Assembly (NCBI GenBank): GCA_001600615.1
Contig: BCKK01000006.1
Location: 124,001-188,000, forward strand
DNA length: 64,000 bases
Origin: Dioszegia crocea
Taxonomy: Eukaryota; Basidiomycota; Tremellomycetes; Tremellales; Bulleribasidiaceae
Reading direction: 5' to 3'
Below the pieces are notes generated by a model, which did not search any database, was not told where the DNA came from, and saw only the letters and a program-made list of their open reading frames with translations. Of the stretch, positions 1 to 9,320 are shown piece after piece. The stretch's first letter is position 1; each line of letters starts with the position of its first letter. A program made the translations under genes and the position numbers.

Positions 1-324
1 TTGGCCCAATCTTAGCTTCGCCCCCAACAGTCATAACCCCGTATGATCCTGTCCGGCCGGTTGTTCCCTCGACCAAGCCAATCCCCTCCCTTTCCACCAC
101 ATCTCCGCCCATCTACGCATGTCCCTTCATATCCTCCCCTTCCAAATCCATGCTGCCCTATCGCTACCCCTCACAATCCCCATCCATCTCCAAGGCAAGA
201 TGCCAACTCACGGCTCGACGATCGAGATGGGCGACCCGTTGAGCCTGACAAGGCCACGGCCGGGAGTGACGTGAGCCACCGCTGTGGCAGTCTTCTTCTT
301 GCCGAAAGTTTGGACGGCGGACAT
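1..324 (-). CDS. RPS16: 40S ribosomal protein S16 (uS9), first exon only, 3' part outside window
   Basis: Exon 1 runs from the ATG at 322-324 down to 212 and encodes 37 codons beginning MSAVQTFGKKKTATAVAHV. The VQTFGKKKTATAVA start is the signature N-terminus of eukaryotic uS9/S16, a small-subunit ribosomal protein near the decoding site. The exon ends after ...SIVEP at a GTGAGT donor (206-211). No second exon, which should begin near the family's VYEP motif, is seen down to base 1, so the first intron is at least 211 nt. That is several times the 45-60 nt typical here. The gene is partial, and only 212-324 is coding within the window. The identification is firm despite the short length. Confidence 0.88.
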
Positions 325-1024
325 GGTCTGTATAGGGGTGGAATTGACGAGATCCGAGATTGGCAGTGGTTGCAATGGAGAGGATAGGGAAACGAGTGAA
401 AAGAGGGTAATTTCGGATAGTCGGAAGAAAGGCCTCAGTCAGCTTGTGTTCCTATGCTGTATCGACTCGTTTATGGGCTGCTTGAGACTCACGATTTGAT
501 GGTTGCTAAGACTGCTCCAGTTGTGCACAATTTCACCACAGCAAGCTGCCGCGCCCAGGGCAGGCGGAAGCATAATGCCACGCTTCTCCTAATCCCGCCG
601 GTGATATCTCCGTTCCGGCCGTGTGGCGGCTGCATCATAATGATGATAACGCAACCGCTTAACGCCGATATCTTCGCGCATTTGATGCTCCGGCTCTGGA
701 ATCTGCAACCTCTTTCTCTCAGCTCTCTACATGACAATGACATTCCCTATCACTGCCAATACATATAGCATTGCTGGCTGTCTCATATTGCAGTCTGGCG
801 CTATGCAGCTCAAGTGACTGTGACCTAGCCCGAGTTCTATCTACACAAAAAGCTCGACAACCTTCATCTCGATCGACATCGTCCCGTCTTCGACACTTTT
901 CAATCAACCACATCTGCATGCAATCAACGCAGAACAGACGCTACTCTAACCACCACAACTGAGATACGAAATACAAGCCGGGACGAGCTGATGGTACAAG
1001 GGCACTCCTAATGAATGTCTAATC
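325..1024. other. Intergenic: RPS16 promoter side and 3' flank of the secreted glycine-rich gene
   Basis: About 700 bases with no supportable gene. The part next to 325 should hold the RPS16 5' UTR and promoter (minus strand). The part next to 1024 is the 3' flank of the neighbouring minus-strand gene. Open frames here are short, Ser/Arg-rich and without recognisable motifs. No clear TATA box or repeat was seen. Confidence 0.5.
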
Positions 1025-1736
1025 CTAGTAGTAACGGACACCCTCGGCAGCGTTGCCGGCAGCCTTGCGAATACCGCTGGCAGCGTCACCACCGTACGAC
1101 GCGCCAGATGAGGCTTCACCTGAGGGATCGTCAGCTCACACTCGTATTTACCCGAACGATGCGAGGACTCACCACCATCGCCAGCGTTGCCGGAAGCGAT
1201 CTGACCGAGCTTGAGGTTCTGGGCCAGACCCTCCTCCTTGTAGCCATAGCCGTAAGGCCCACACTGGCCGTTGTAGCATCGTCGGGCGTAGTGGTATTCA
1301 CCCCTGAGACATCAGCTTGGTACAATGGCAGCTGATGTAGACTCACTTGTTACCGCCGTTGGCCTGACCGCCGAGACCGGTGTACGCGTCACCGCCTTTG
1401 CCGCTGGCAATCCAGTTTCCGTCGATCCAGGAGTAGCTGATCCGTTAGCCGCTGGCGTCGGTGTGGAAAGAGGTCTACTTACGTGACAGCTCCCTGACCA
1501 CCGTGGGCATCACCGCTCTTGGCCCTGCCTCCATCGCCGGCATTACCAGAGAAGGCATTGAGGACCTTGGCGTTGTCGACGAGACCGTCCGAGTTCTGCG
1601 ACATCTCGGTGCTGGTACCGCCAATGGCCTGCCCACCGAGACCGGTATAGGCGTTACCACCGTCAGCTCGCTTGACGACAGGCGCGGCGAAGACGGCAGC
1701 GGCGGAGAAGAGGGCGAGGGCAAATGTGGATCGCAT
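1025..1736 (-). CDS. Small secreted glycine-rich repeat protein
   Basis: A four-exon gene of about 190 residues (exon 1 1483-1736; first intron 1437-1482, with CTAAC before CAG). It starts MRSTFALALFSAAAVFAAP, a clear signal peptide, followed by VVKRA, a possible Kex2-type KR site. The mature part is Gly/Ala/Asn-rich. The unit YTGLGGQA occurs twice (GGNAYTGLGGQAIGG and GGDAYTGLGGQANGG), and SGNAGDGG-type units also recur. A central segment contains CYNGQCGPYGYGYKEEG, holding the only two mature cysteines. It ends ...AEGVRYY. It lacks a GPI-type hydrophobic tail. I do not recognise the family. A secreted or wall-associated structural or surface protein is an inference. A strong TATA element upstream suggests high or regulated expression. 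Confidence 0.82.
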
Positions 1737-2955
1737 CTTGTGAGTTGATTTGTTGGGGTGAGGGTAGTGAAGGTTGGGAGAAAGGGTTTGATCGAAGGTA
1801 AAAGAGCGTGTATGTGTAGAACAAGAGTGCCGGGGCAGACGAAGTGTGAAGGCGAAGGCTAAAAGAAGGTGTAAAAGAGTGAAGATGTGAGTGGATGGAG
1901 ATTGGAAACAGGAAGGAGAGGGGAGCTTATATATATCGCACAGGCGTGCTTGTGTGAACAGTGTACACAACGTCAGGCGACTAGGCTGAATGAGGGTGCT
2001 GATCGTTTCAGCCACAGACAAAGACATCTTGTTGCCCAAATGACCCGCACCATCGGGCTCTGGGTGGGATTGCGGGGCTGACACAACGGGGCTGAAATGA
2101 AGCCATTCGGCAGTGAGTGTCTTGTCTTGGCTGAGTTGACATCGGCACAGCTCTGACGGTCTAGATTTGGTACGATCCTGAGCTGGTTCTGGAGTATGGT
2201 TCGATTATGCGTGCGATGTGTGTCTGATGAATGGATATACGTATTGTCAGTCTGCGAGATCGGTAAGTGCAGAGACGGAAGCTCGGCATGCCATAAGGTC
2301 AGCCTTGCTGGTCATTCAGACTGGGCGTATGTGCGCAGATCATGAGCCAGGGATGAGTCTGATTGTTGCTAGTATGTGAGAGACCCTGAGAGCTGGAGCT
2401 CAGCAGAGCTACACATGTGAGATCATCATTCGGACCCGAAGCTATAAGATTAAGAGATCAGTCTTCCGCCGGTGTCTCGGGCTTCAGAGCCTCGCGATGC
2501 CCTAGCGATGCTGCAGTAGTGCTAGTGTCTGCATTTGAGTACCGAGGACTCATCTGCCAGTAATGACAATAGACTCGAGAGAGGCTACAGCTTTCGGTGG
2601 ATGAAAGTCAGACTTCTGATCCAGCACTGGTCTGCGTCTGCCGGCCGGGGTCTGCTAGCTGCTCGTGCTCTTCCCGTCTTTGCACCTGCTCTTCTACATA
2701 CATGCCTGCTCTGGCGCGTCGTCTCGCCATTCCCCGACTCCACAATGTCAGCATCCTCGGCAATGACGATCAGTCGGGATCTCGAGAGAGCTTGATGTGG
2801 TGTCGTAACTTGACTTGATTTATGCTTAAACATGCCTCCCGCTCTTGGGCCTCGGGCCGTCATGATCGTCAGTCGGCAGAAGCTGACTTTCCGCAACGCA
2901 AATCGAGCAAACTAAGAGGTAGTCTTCATCATCTCATCCGATCTGTATCCTCACC
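1737..2955. other. 1.2-kb divergent intergenic region between two secreted-protein genes
   Basis: This region holds the leader and TATA element of the minus-strand glycine-rich gene and the promoter of the plus-strand cysteine-rich gene. Apart from the TATA box at 1926-1936 I see no gene, RNA or strong repeat. Both flanking genes encode signal-peptide proteins, so shared upstream control is possible but unproven. Confidence 0.5.
1926..1936 (-). promoter_or_regulatory. TATA box of the secreted glycine-rich gene
   Basis: On the minus strand this reads ATATATATAAG, about 190 bases upstream of the ATG at 1736. It is the only strong TATA element in the divergent intergenic region and points toward the glycine-rich gene. 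Confidence 0.55.
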
Positions 2956-3474
2956 ATGCGAACCAGTATCCTCATCTACGTTGCCGTCCTTGCCTCGTCA
3001 GCCCAGGCTGGGGTGATTCCGGACCATACCCTGGTCGCTCGCGATGCGTGTAGCAATGGAGTCAAAGTGAGTCTTTACCCGATCTTTTCCTCTTTACTCA
3101 ACGTCTTGAGCTGATCCATAGATCCGAGGAAGCGGCTCAATTTCTTGCTCTGGTCGTCAATGCCGAGCATGCAGCGGAGGAAAATGCTGCAATGTGACTT
3201 GTGAGTATCTCTCTACTCTCGCTATCTTTCGTTCATCGTTGGTCCTATTTCTGACGATATACCAGCGCCCGGCAACAACTCTTGCAATTCTGGAACTCCT
3301 TATCTCAACATCGATACATGTACATTTGAAGGCGGCTCCAGTGGAAGTGGCTCCACCGGCGGATCAGCTGGCGGGTCAACTGGCGGGTCGACAGGAGGGG
3401 GAACCACGACACCGGCGCCGGCACCTTCTAGGACCCTCGGGGACTTTCTACGGTCATACTTCGGTAGGCACTAA
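2956..3474 (+). CDS. Small secreted cysteine-rich protein with Gly/Ser tail (effector-like)
   Basis: Three exons (2956-3066, 3122-3200, 3266-3474) encode about 132 residues. Phases fit exactly, and the introns carry GTGAGT donors with GCTGAT or CTGAC before the acceptor. It starts MRTSILIYVAVLASSAQA, a signal peptide. The body has eight cysteines within about 50 residues (ACSNG, SCSGRQCRACSGGKCCN, SCNSG, DTC). A low-complexity Gly/Ser/Thr stretch (SSGSGSTGGSAGGSTGG) and a TTPAPAP linker follow, ending RSYFGRH. The clustered cysteines suggest a disulfide-stabilised extracellular domain. I do not recognise the fold. Cysteine-rich secreted proteins include effectors, but nothing here shows that role. 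Its nearest upstream neighbour is another secreted protein on the opposite strand. Confidence 0.78.
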
Positions 3475-4194
3475 GGGCCGCGCGAAGTAGAGGAAGATCG
3501 TGCTGGATCATAAAGCCGGAGGCGGCCTGTTGTATGACTGGAGTGGACTTCTTCAGCTTCGAATCACTCCTGGTGCTAGTCTGCTATTGTTTAGGAGCCG
3601 AAGACAATTCTGGTGATTGCTCACAGTACAGCAAGCTCTAACCGCGATTCTATCCAACAGCTTACAATCGTAACACGGACAGAGAGCCAAACGTATTGTC
3701 TGGAAATCCTACTCTGCTACCAAGACTCACAAGCGTCATCACATCGTGAACAGTACTGATACAAGATAGAATTATGCTACGTGTCTCAACCTCACACAAG
3801 CTAGGCATCCCTTCATGCGGGCTGACCCCTCGGTCATCCTTTGAGCTCAGCTTAGGGTTGCTGGCGCATCGCTCGCAGTGGCTGCTGACAGACAGACCTT
3901 CCAACCGGCCAGCATCCCCCTCGATAGATCCTACCAGCTTGCCCATTTGGTATCCCCGACCTACAACCTCAATCCGAAATCACACCACTCGGCAGCTTTA
4001 GGATATTTACAGCGATTGAGTGTACGACTCGACGTCCCATCGATATCCTTCCAGCCTCCAATCGAGCCATGCGAGATTGCTGAGGCTGCCCAACTTTCGC
4101 ACTCATCATAACACTACATACCCCTGTACACGCGTCTCACCTTCCCCTCACATCTCCCCCGTCCGCCACCAGTCACATCCCTCGACCCAAAACA
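3475..4194. other. Intergenic, no gene seen
   Basis: About 720 bases between two plus-strand genes. The last 100 bases are CT-rich and lead into a favourable start context (AAACAATGG) at 4195, as expected for a promoter and leader. Frames on both strands are short and lack conserved motifs. Confidence 0.5.
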
Positions 4195-5346
4195 ATGGGC
4201 CGTAGTTCACGAAGCAACGACCGATCAAGCCGGCGAGCTTCAAGCCATGACGGCACCCACAGATCTGATCAGCGATCGCGTGGAGACGGCAGTAGGTCCA
4301 GCAGATTGGGCCGCTTAGGTGAGAAGGCGGTCAATGCCTGTCGCCCACGCTCGATATCAAAGTCTGCCCACTCCGCCCGAGACTCCGAATCATCCCCAGC
4401 ATCATTTCCATCCTCCTCAGAGTCCCGACGACGGTCATCCTCATCCCTTGCTCCTGTCCATCACCCACCCTCTCAACCATCGTCCGACTACTCTTTGATG
4501 GTATATCTTGGCGATGTACCCGAGGATCAGCGCGGCGAGTTGCTGGAGAGGCTCAGAGCTGAGAATCCGGGGCCGCAGTGTAGGCTCTTTTACGAAACGG
4601 ACACGAGTAGGCCTGGGCAGAGCCAAGATGCCGAGCGCAGTGGTCAGGGCATAAGGACCGACGATACTGGAGCTCGTCGTGGCGGGAGCAGAAGCGGGAG
4701 AGGTCGAGGCAGATCGAGGGACCGAGATACTCGACAGGGTCGGAATGACGAATGGGGTCGGACGACGGATCAGTATTCTCGCTCTGCGCCACCGCCGGGA
4801 TGGCGAGAAGGATACCAAAATTCTCCCCAGGGGTACGGTGCGCCGGCCTACCACGGAGAACCATACCATGGGATACAGAGCCAAGCGGCCGGACAATTGT
4901 CCAGTGCGCAACAGCAGCAATATCCGTCCGAAATCGATCATTCGCGTTTGGCTCAACTGGTGCCGCAACCTCACCCTCTACATACTGTCCCCACCTCCAC
5001 CACTCCCTCTCAATGCCCATCCTCCCCTTCATGTTCCGCGCCCCTGACTACAGCTGGCAGAGCCACACCCCCTCTTGACCCGGTCCCGACCTTAACAGCA
5101 GTCTCGACAATCGCTACCGGCACCACTCTCCCTACCACCGCTCCATCCGCTACCCCAATCCAGCCAGATGATGACGTCAAGAATCACAAGCTCCTCGAGT
5201 GGATACTTAGCAACGCCGGACGTGTCGCCGCAGAGATGGCAACTCAGAACGCGTCGATATCCTCCACCAAAACAACTTCAGCCCTTACACCTTCCCCCGC
5301 AATATCCTTTCCTGCCCCTGCCTTAGCCTCAGTACCTGTGAATTGA
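4195..5346 (+). CDS. Uncharacterised Ser/Arg/Pro-rich protein, intronless
   Basis: A single uninterrupted 383-codon frame with no candidate introns, unlike most neighbours. The N-terminus is Ser/Arg-rich (GRSSRSNDRSSRR). Residues about 100-125 form the most ordered piece (LMVYLGDVPEDQRGELLERL). An Arg/Gly/Asp-rich stretch follows (RRGGSRSGRGRGRSRDRD), then a Pro/Thr/Ser-rich region with a glutamine run. A short C-terminal helix-like piece contains HKLLEWILSNAGRVAAEM. The RG/RS-rich composition is common in RNA-associated proteins, but no known domain is visible, so function is unknown. The start context is good, and the gene ends 92 bases before the convergent regulator. Overlapping antisense frames look like shadows of its biased composition. 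Confidence 0.6.
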   Translation: MGRSSRSNDRSSRRASSHDGTHRSDQRSRGDGSRSSRLGRLGEKAVNACRPRSISKSAHSARDSESSPASFPSSSESRRRSSSSLAPVHHPPSQPSSDYSLMVYLGDVPEDQRGELLERLRAENPGPQCRLFYETDTSRPGQSQDAERSGQGIRTDDTGARRGGSRSGRGRGRSRDRDTRQGRNDEWGRTTDQYSRSAPPPGWREGYQNSPQGYGAPAYHGEPYHGIQSQAAGQLSSAQQQQYPSEIDHSRLAQLVPQPHPLHTVPTSTTPSQCPSSPSCSAPLTTAGRATPPLDPVPTLTAVSTIATGTTLPTTAPSATPIQPDDDVKNHKLLEWILSNAGRVAAEMATQNASISSTKTTSALTPSPAISFPAPALASVPVN

Positions 5347-5438
5347 CCATCAGTATATTTGTGTATGTATCTCTTTTGTGCCGTAGTAGTATGCAGTATT
5401 CATGCCTTGTCCTTCCAAGACACTCCCTGTGCTCTGTC

Positions 5439-8400
5439 TCACCACCACACGTCTTCCCCTAATAACGACGGGTCAAGCCCAGCTAGTGCACTCCCATTTT
5501 GGTCAATTACGCCTGGCCCCGCGAGCCTGTTGTCTACCACGGCGGGCAAGAAGAATTGCTCCATGCCTAGGAAAGGCATCATTTCTCCGCTATTCTGTCC
5601 ACCGAGAGAATGACCGTCCAAGAACCTATCGCCGTAAGCTATGACCCGAAAAGAGAATGGGTCAGAAACTCACAGTGGTAATTGATCCCCATTACCCAGA
5701 CCCGCACGCTCCATAGTCTCTTCCGCAAACAACTGATCAAACTCAAACATATCCGTCCCACTTTCAGGCGAAGCATTGATGATTTGCCCAGCCTGCTGCA
5801 ATAGTGATGTAGGCGATTTACCAGTCCCCGGGGGTTTACTCGGCCCAGCACCGGAAGGCGAAGTGAAGAAGTTGGGATTGATGAGTTGAGAAGGTGAAAA
5901 TGGGAGTTCGGATCCACCTGGAGTCAAGCCAGGTAGGGCGAGTAAGGATTTACCAGGGGATGGAGCGCGCGAGGCGGCTGGGATAACCTTAGCGCGGCGG
6001 GCTCGACGGAGGATTAGGCGTAGAGATCGGGCGTATCGTCCTGCAGGCACTGAGAAATCAGCTTCATCCCGATGTACATCAGAAACGTAGCTCACCCTCA
6101 GACAAGACATTCGCGAGTTCATCCACATCCTTCGCCGTCTTTTTCAGGTTGAGCTCATGTGGGAACAACCTAGCAATTCGAATCAAGAATGATGCAGCGA
6201 ATGCAGCGCACACATGCGTATAATGAACCGCATACCTCAGACCGTTCCGATACTGCTAGCCATCAGTATCTCCGCTGTCCTCTTTCCTGAAACAACTCAC
6301 ATTTTCGCCCCGGAGACAAATCTCAATACATCGCTGTGCATTCCTCATTGCCCGAATGGCCAATGCCCGCTTTTCCTCGGGCATATTGACGACATCCGTG
6401 GGTTCCTTAATACCTCGGAGTAGTTGTGAGTTCACGAATAGTTCTGCGTATTGCCGTTGAATGATGAGGGATTCTCGGAAGAAGTCGCCGCGGCCTTTCC
6501 CAAATCGGTCACCTAGGACCCGGTCCCAGTATCGCTCCCAGGCGTCAAAGTCGGAGTTGGCCTGCTTCAAGCGACGCATCGTGCTTTCGGCGATAGGTAG
6601 ATCGGGGGCTGCAGTCAATTCGATGTGTAGTGGCGCTGATGTGTGAGCTAAATCTCAATGATGAGGAGGATGATAAGCATACCTCGTAAGGCCATGAGTT
6701 CTACTGTGGATACGAGGCGAGCGTCGGAAGTGATAGACAGAGGGTGTTCAAGAAGTCTTCGACACTGGTGAATTGTCTCGTCTTCCCGCAGAATCGCAGG
6801 TCGGCCCATCCCATAAGCCATCCTACATTTGTCAGCAGAGCACGATTGTACAGGCCCAAAGAGGTTTATACGTACTGATGTTCAATGAGGTATAGCTAGG
6901 TAGTCAGCATGCAGCCTAACGAGAAGCAGGCGAACTTACGCAGAACCAAATTCTCGACTGGACGACAAGATGCCGCTCTTCCTCTAGCTCCGCCGGATTC
7001 TTGCCTTTCCCCATGCCCGATTGTAACAGGCTCAAGAAAGACCGATTGAGACCCATGTCAATCGCCATTCGGACAGCGTGACCACCAGGTAGCCAACCAT
7101 TCTCACTGAAGGCTGCCAACATGACTTGACTAGTCAGCCCAGATTATACATTAAGATGATGGAACTCACTCATAGCCTGAACAGCCTCTATGCGAGCGAC
7201 GGGGTTGAAAAGCGTGCCCACTGCGATCCTCTGCGCATGCTCCCTGCACAACCTCTGCACATCGCTGATGGGCCCACCGCCGTCTCGGACTCTGGCGCCA
7301 ACCATAATGATGGCTGTAATCGAGAACGGAGATCTGGACCGGAGGGAATCCCAAGTATCCTGTCCGGGGTCGAAACATGGGATGAAGTTACTGGATCCAG
7401 CATAGAAGCTAGGCTATCAGCTAAATACAAGCTCGACACTTAGGCAGGACTTACATAGCCATCAGATCCTTGCCCTCTTGCTCCGACACGAACCCTTCCT
7501 CTACCGCATCGGGATACGCGTGCATGTGCCTCTTCTTACTAGGCTTCTTGGTCTTTTCCTTCGTGCTCTGTGCCGGCAGATTTTGCGCCTCAAGGATGAC
7601 CGGACCGTGTGGTACGATTGGACTTTGCCGACGGCGGACCGCTGAGGCTCCTTCGTCCCCTAGACCAAGATCCGCACCACCTGCAGACTCCCGTTCATTC
7701 CTCGCGCGGTGCACTGCCGCTTCCACCAGACCGGCCATGTTGGTCATATTGCCCAAAGGGTTGATAATTTCCTCTGGCGCTAGTATGTCGTCCGGAGTGA
7801 CTGATCCTCCCCTGGATGGAGGGAGGGACATGTGGAGGTTCTGCTTGGAGGAAGACTGTGGCCAAGAGACCGAGTGCGAAGGAGCGGGTGGTGGTGGTCG
7901 TTTATTATGCGATTCGGAGGACATTCCGGCTGAAAGAAGCGCAGGATCAATATTGATATTCCCATATTGTCCACTGCCCGACGCGCCCCAGTTCATCCCG
8001 CTGCCGCTGGGCTGGTGATACGATCCGGCAGAGTTAGATGGGCTCTGAGCGAGGAAGGTGGGATTGCCTGGCATGTTGTAGAAGGGAGGAGTAGGTCCCG
8101 ATCCAGCCGAAGAGTGATGAGGGTATTGTTGGTCGGATTGACCGGGTGATCCGCTCGTCATAAACCCCATGGGACCCATACCGGCCGAGGGATAGACCGA
8201 TTCCATCTGCCCAGAAGAATGAGATCCGACACCAGTCGTCATGCCGGCTTGTAGAGTTTTGACCAGGTCGACCAGGGTGTTCTGCATCGACGAGACTTGG
8301 TTCTCGAGGGATCGGATTCGGCTGAGGATTGGTCAGCAAACGACTCCCATCAAGAGAGGACATTCAGCACGCACTCGTCACCCCCTCCTTCGCCCATTGG

Positions 8401-8769
8401 TCCGCTGCTACTTCCCATCCCGCTGATACTGCCACGAGCAGGTTTCTCCATCACGCAATCCAAACCCGAAGTCCGACATCGTTTACAGGGCGGTTCCTCA
8501 GCGCCGACACATCGCATCTTCATCCTTCGACAATTATTCTTACTGAATCAGCAGGTATCTAAAAGCGACGTTTCGAAGTTACTCACACATGCTCTGTTGA
8601 CTCTCGCAATTCCCTTCTTTTCTTTCCCTTCAGCACCCTCCGCGCCCTTTCCCTTTCCATTACCCTTGCCCGCCCGAGGCTTTTGTTCCTCTTGATTCCA
8701 CTCATCGTCCGACTCCATGTCGGAATTCCCACCATCATTTTGGCCGTTACCAGTTGTGTAGGGGTTCAT
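5439..8769 (-). CDS. Zn2Cys6 fungal-specific transcription factor
   Basis: A nuclear DNA-binding regulator with many exons. Exon 1 (8587-8769) ends right after the first zinc-binding cysteine (NRAC). Exon 2 begins at 8538 and continues NNCRRMKMRC, then PPCKRCRTSGLDC, completing the Cys6 cluster. A short coiled coil follows (RIRSLENQVSSMQNTL), then a long Ser/Gly/Pro-rich linker. The fungal_trans middle region comes next (FIPCFDPGQDTWDSLRSRSP, LYLIEHQMAYGMGRPAI, SDARLVSTVELMAL). The C-terminus is disordered and ends PSLLGEDVWW. The first in-frame ATG is 8767-8769, since a stop lies upstream in this frame. Binding site and targets are unknown. The arrangement resembles many basidiomycete Cys6 regulators, and I cannot assign an orthologue. 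It is head-to-head with SMC1. Confidence 0.85.
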
Positions 8770-9320
8770 GATGAGCCCGAGGGGCGCGTTGGGGGTGTTG
8801 AATTCAAGATCGGCCAATAGAAGGTAATTGTAGAGCGGCGATGCGTGCGTTGATCGAAGTTGAGATGGAACGACTCGACCGGAAAGTTGTTGATGGAAGG
8901 AGGCGTTTTAGAGTTCGGATAGCAATTTAGCCAAGAATTCTTGCGTCTCGAAATTTTCGCCCGGGCTGAGGTGTCGCTGCCACTCCCAAGATACAAAGGA
9001 AGCTCTCACTCTATAATTGTGGAGCTATCTATCGACGATAACGGAGCAGAATGATGAGAATCATATGGCGGTATAAGGCGGACTCAGCCAAAAGGGGAAA
9101 TCTATGCCTATCGGATGACCGGTCCGACGCTGTCCCGAGGTGGAGGGAGCAATTAAGGGAGGTGTACGGCAGAGGGTCAGAGCAGTCGCGTCGACCGTGC
9201 CTGGAAATCGCGTCAACTTCTTATCGCCCGCCCATCAATATTTCCACCCTTCTATTACCTCTTCACAGACTTGACATCAACCTTTCAGCAGCCACCGCTG
9301 CGACTCCACACACCTACACT
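8770..9320. other. Divergent promoter between Zn2Cys6 regulator and SMC1
   Basis: About 550 bases shared by two divergent genes. The side next to SMC1 is CT-rich (TTCCACCCTTCTATTACC), typical of a fungal leader. I see no gene or strong repeat. Confidence 0.45.

Noticed and set aside
3662..3946. 94-codon minus-strand frame
   Set aside because: No motifs, no supportive context, and composition typical of intergenic sequence.
4441..5032. Two long minus-strand frames overlapping the Ser/Arg-rich gene
   Set aside because: They are explained by the biased Arg/Gly/Ser codons of the plus-strand gene and have no start context or motifs.
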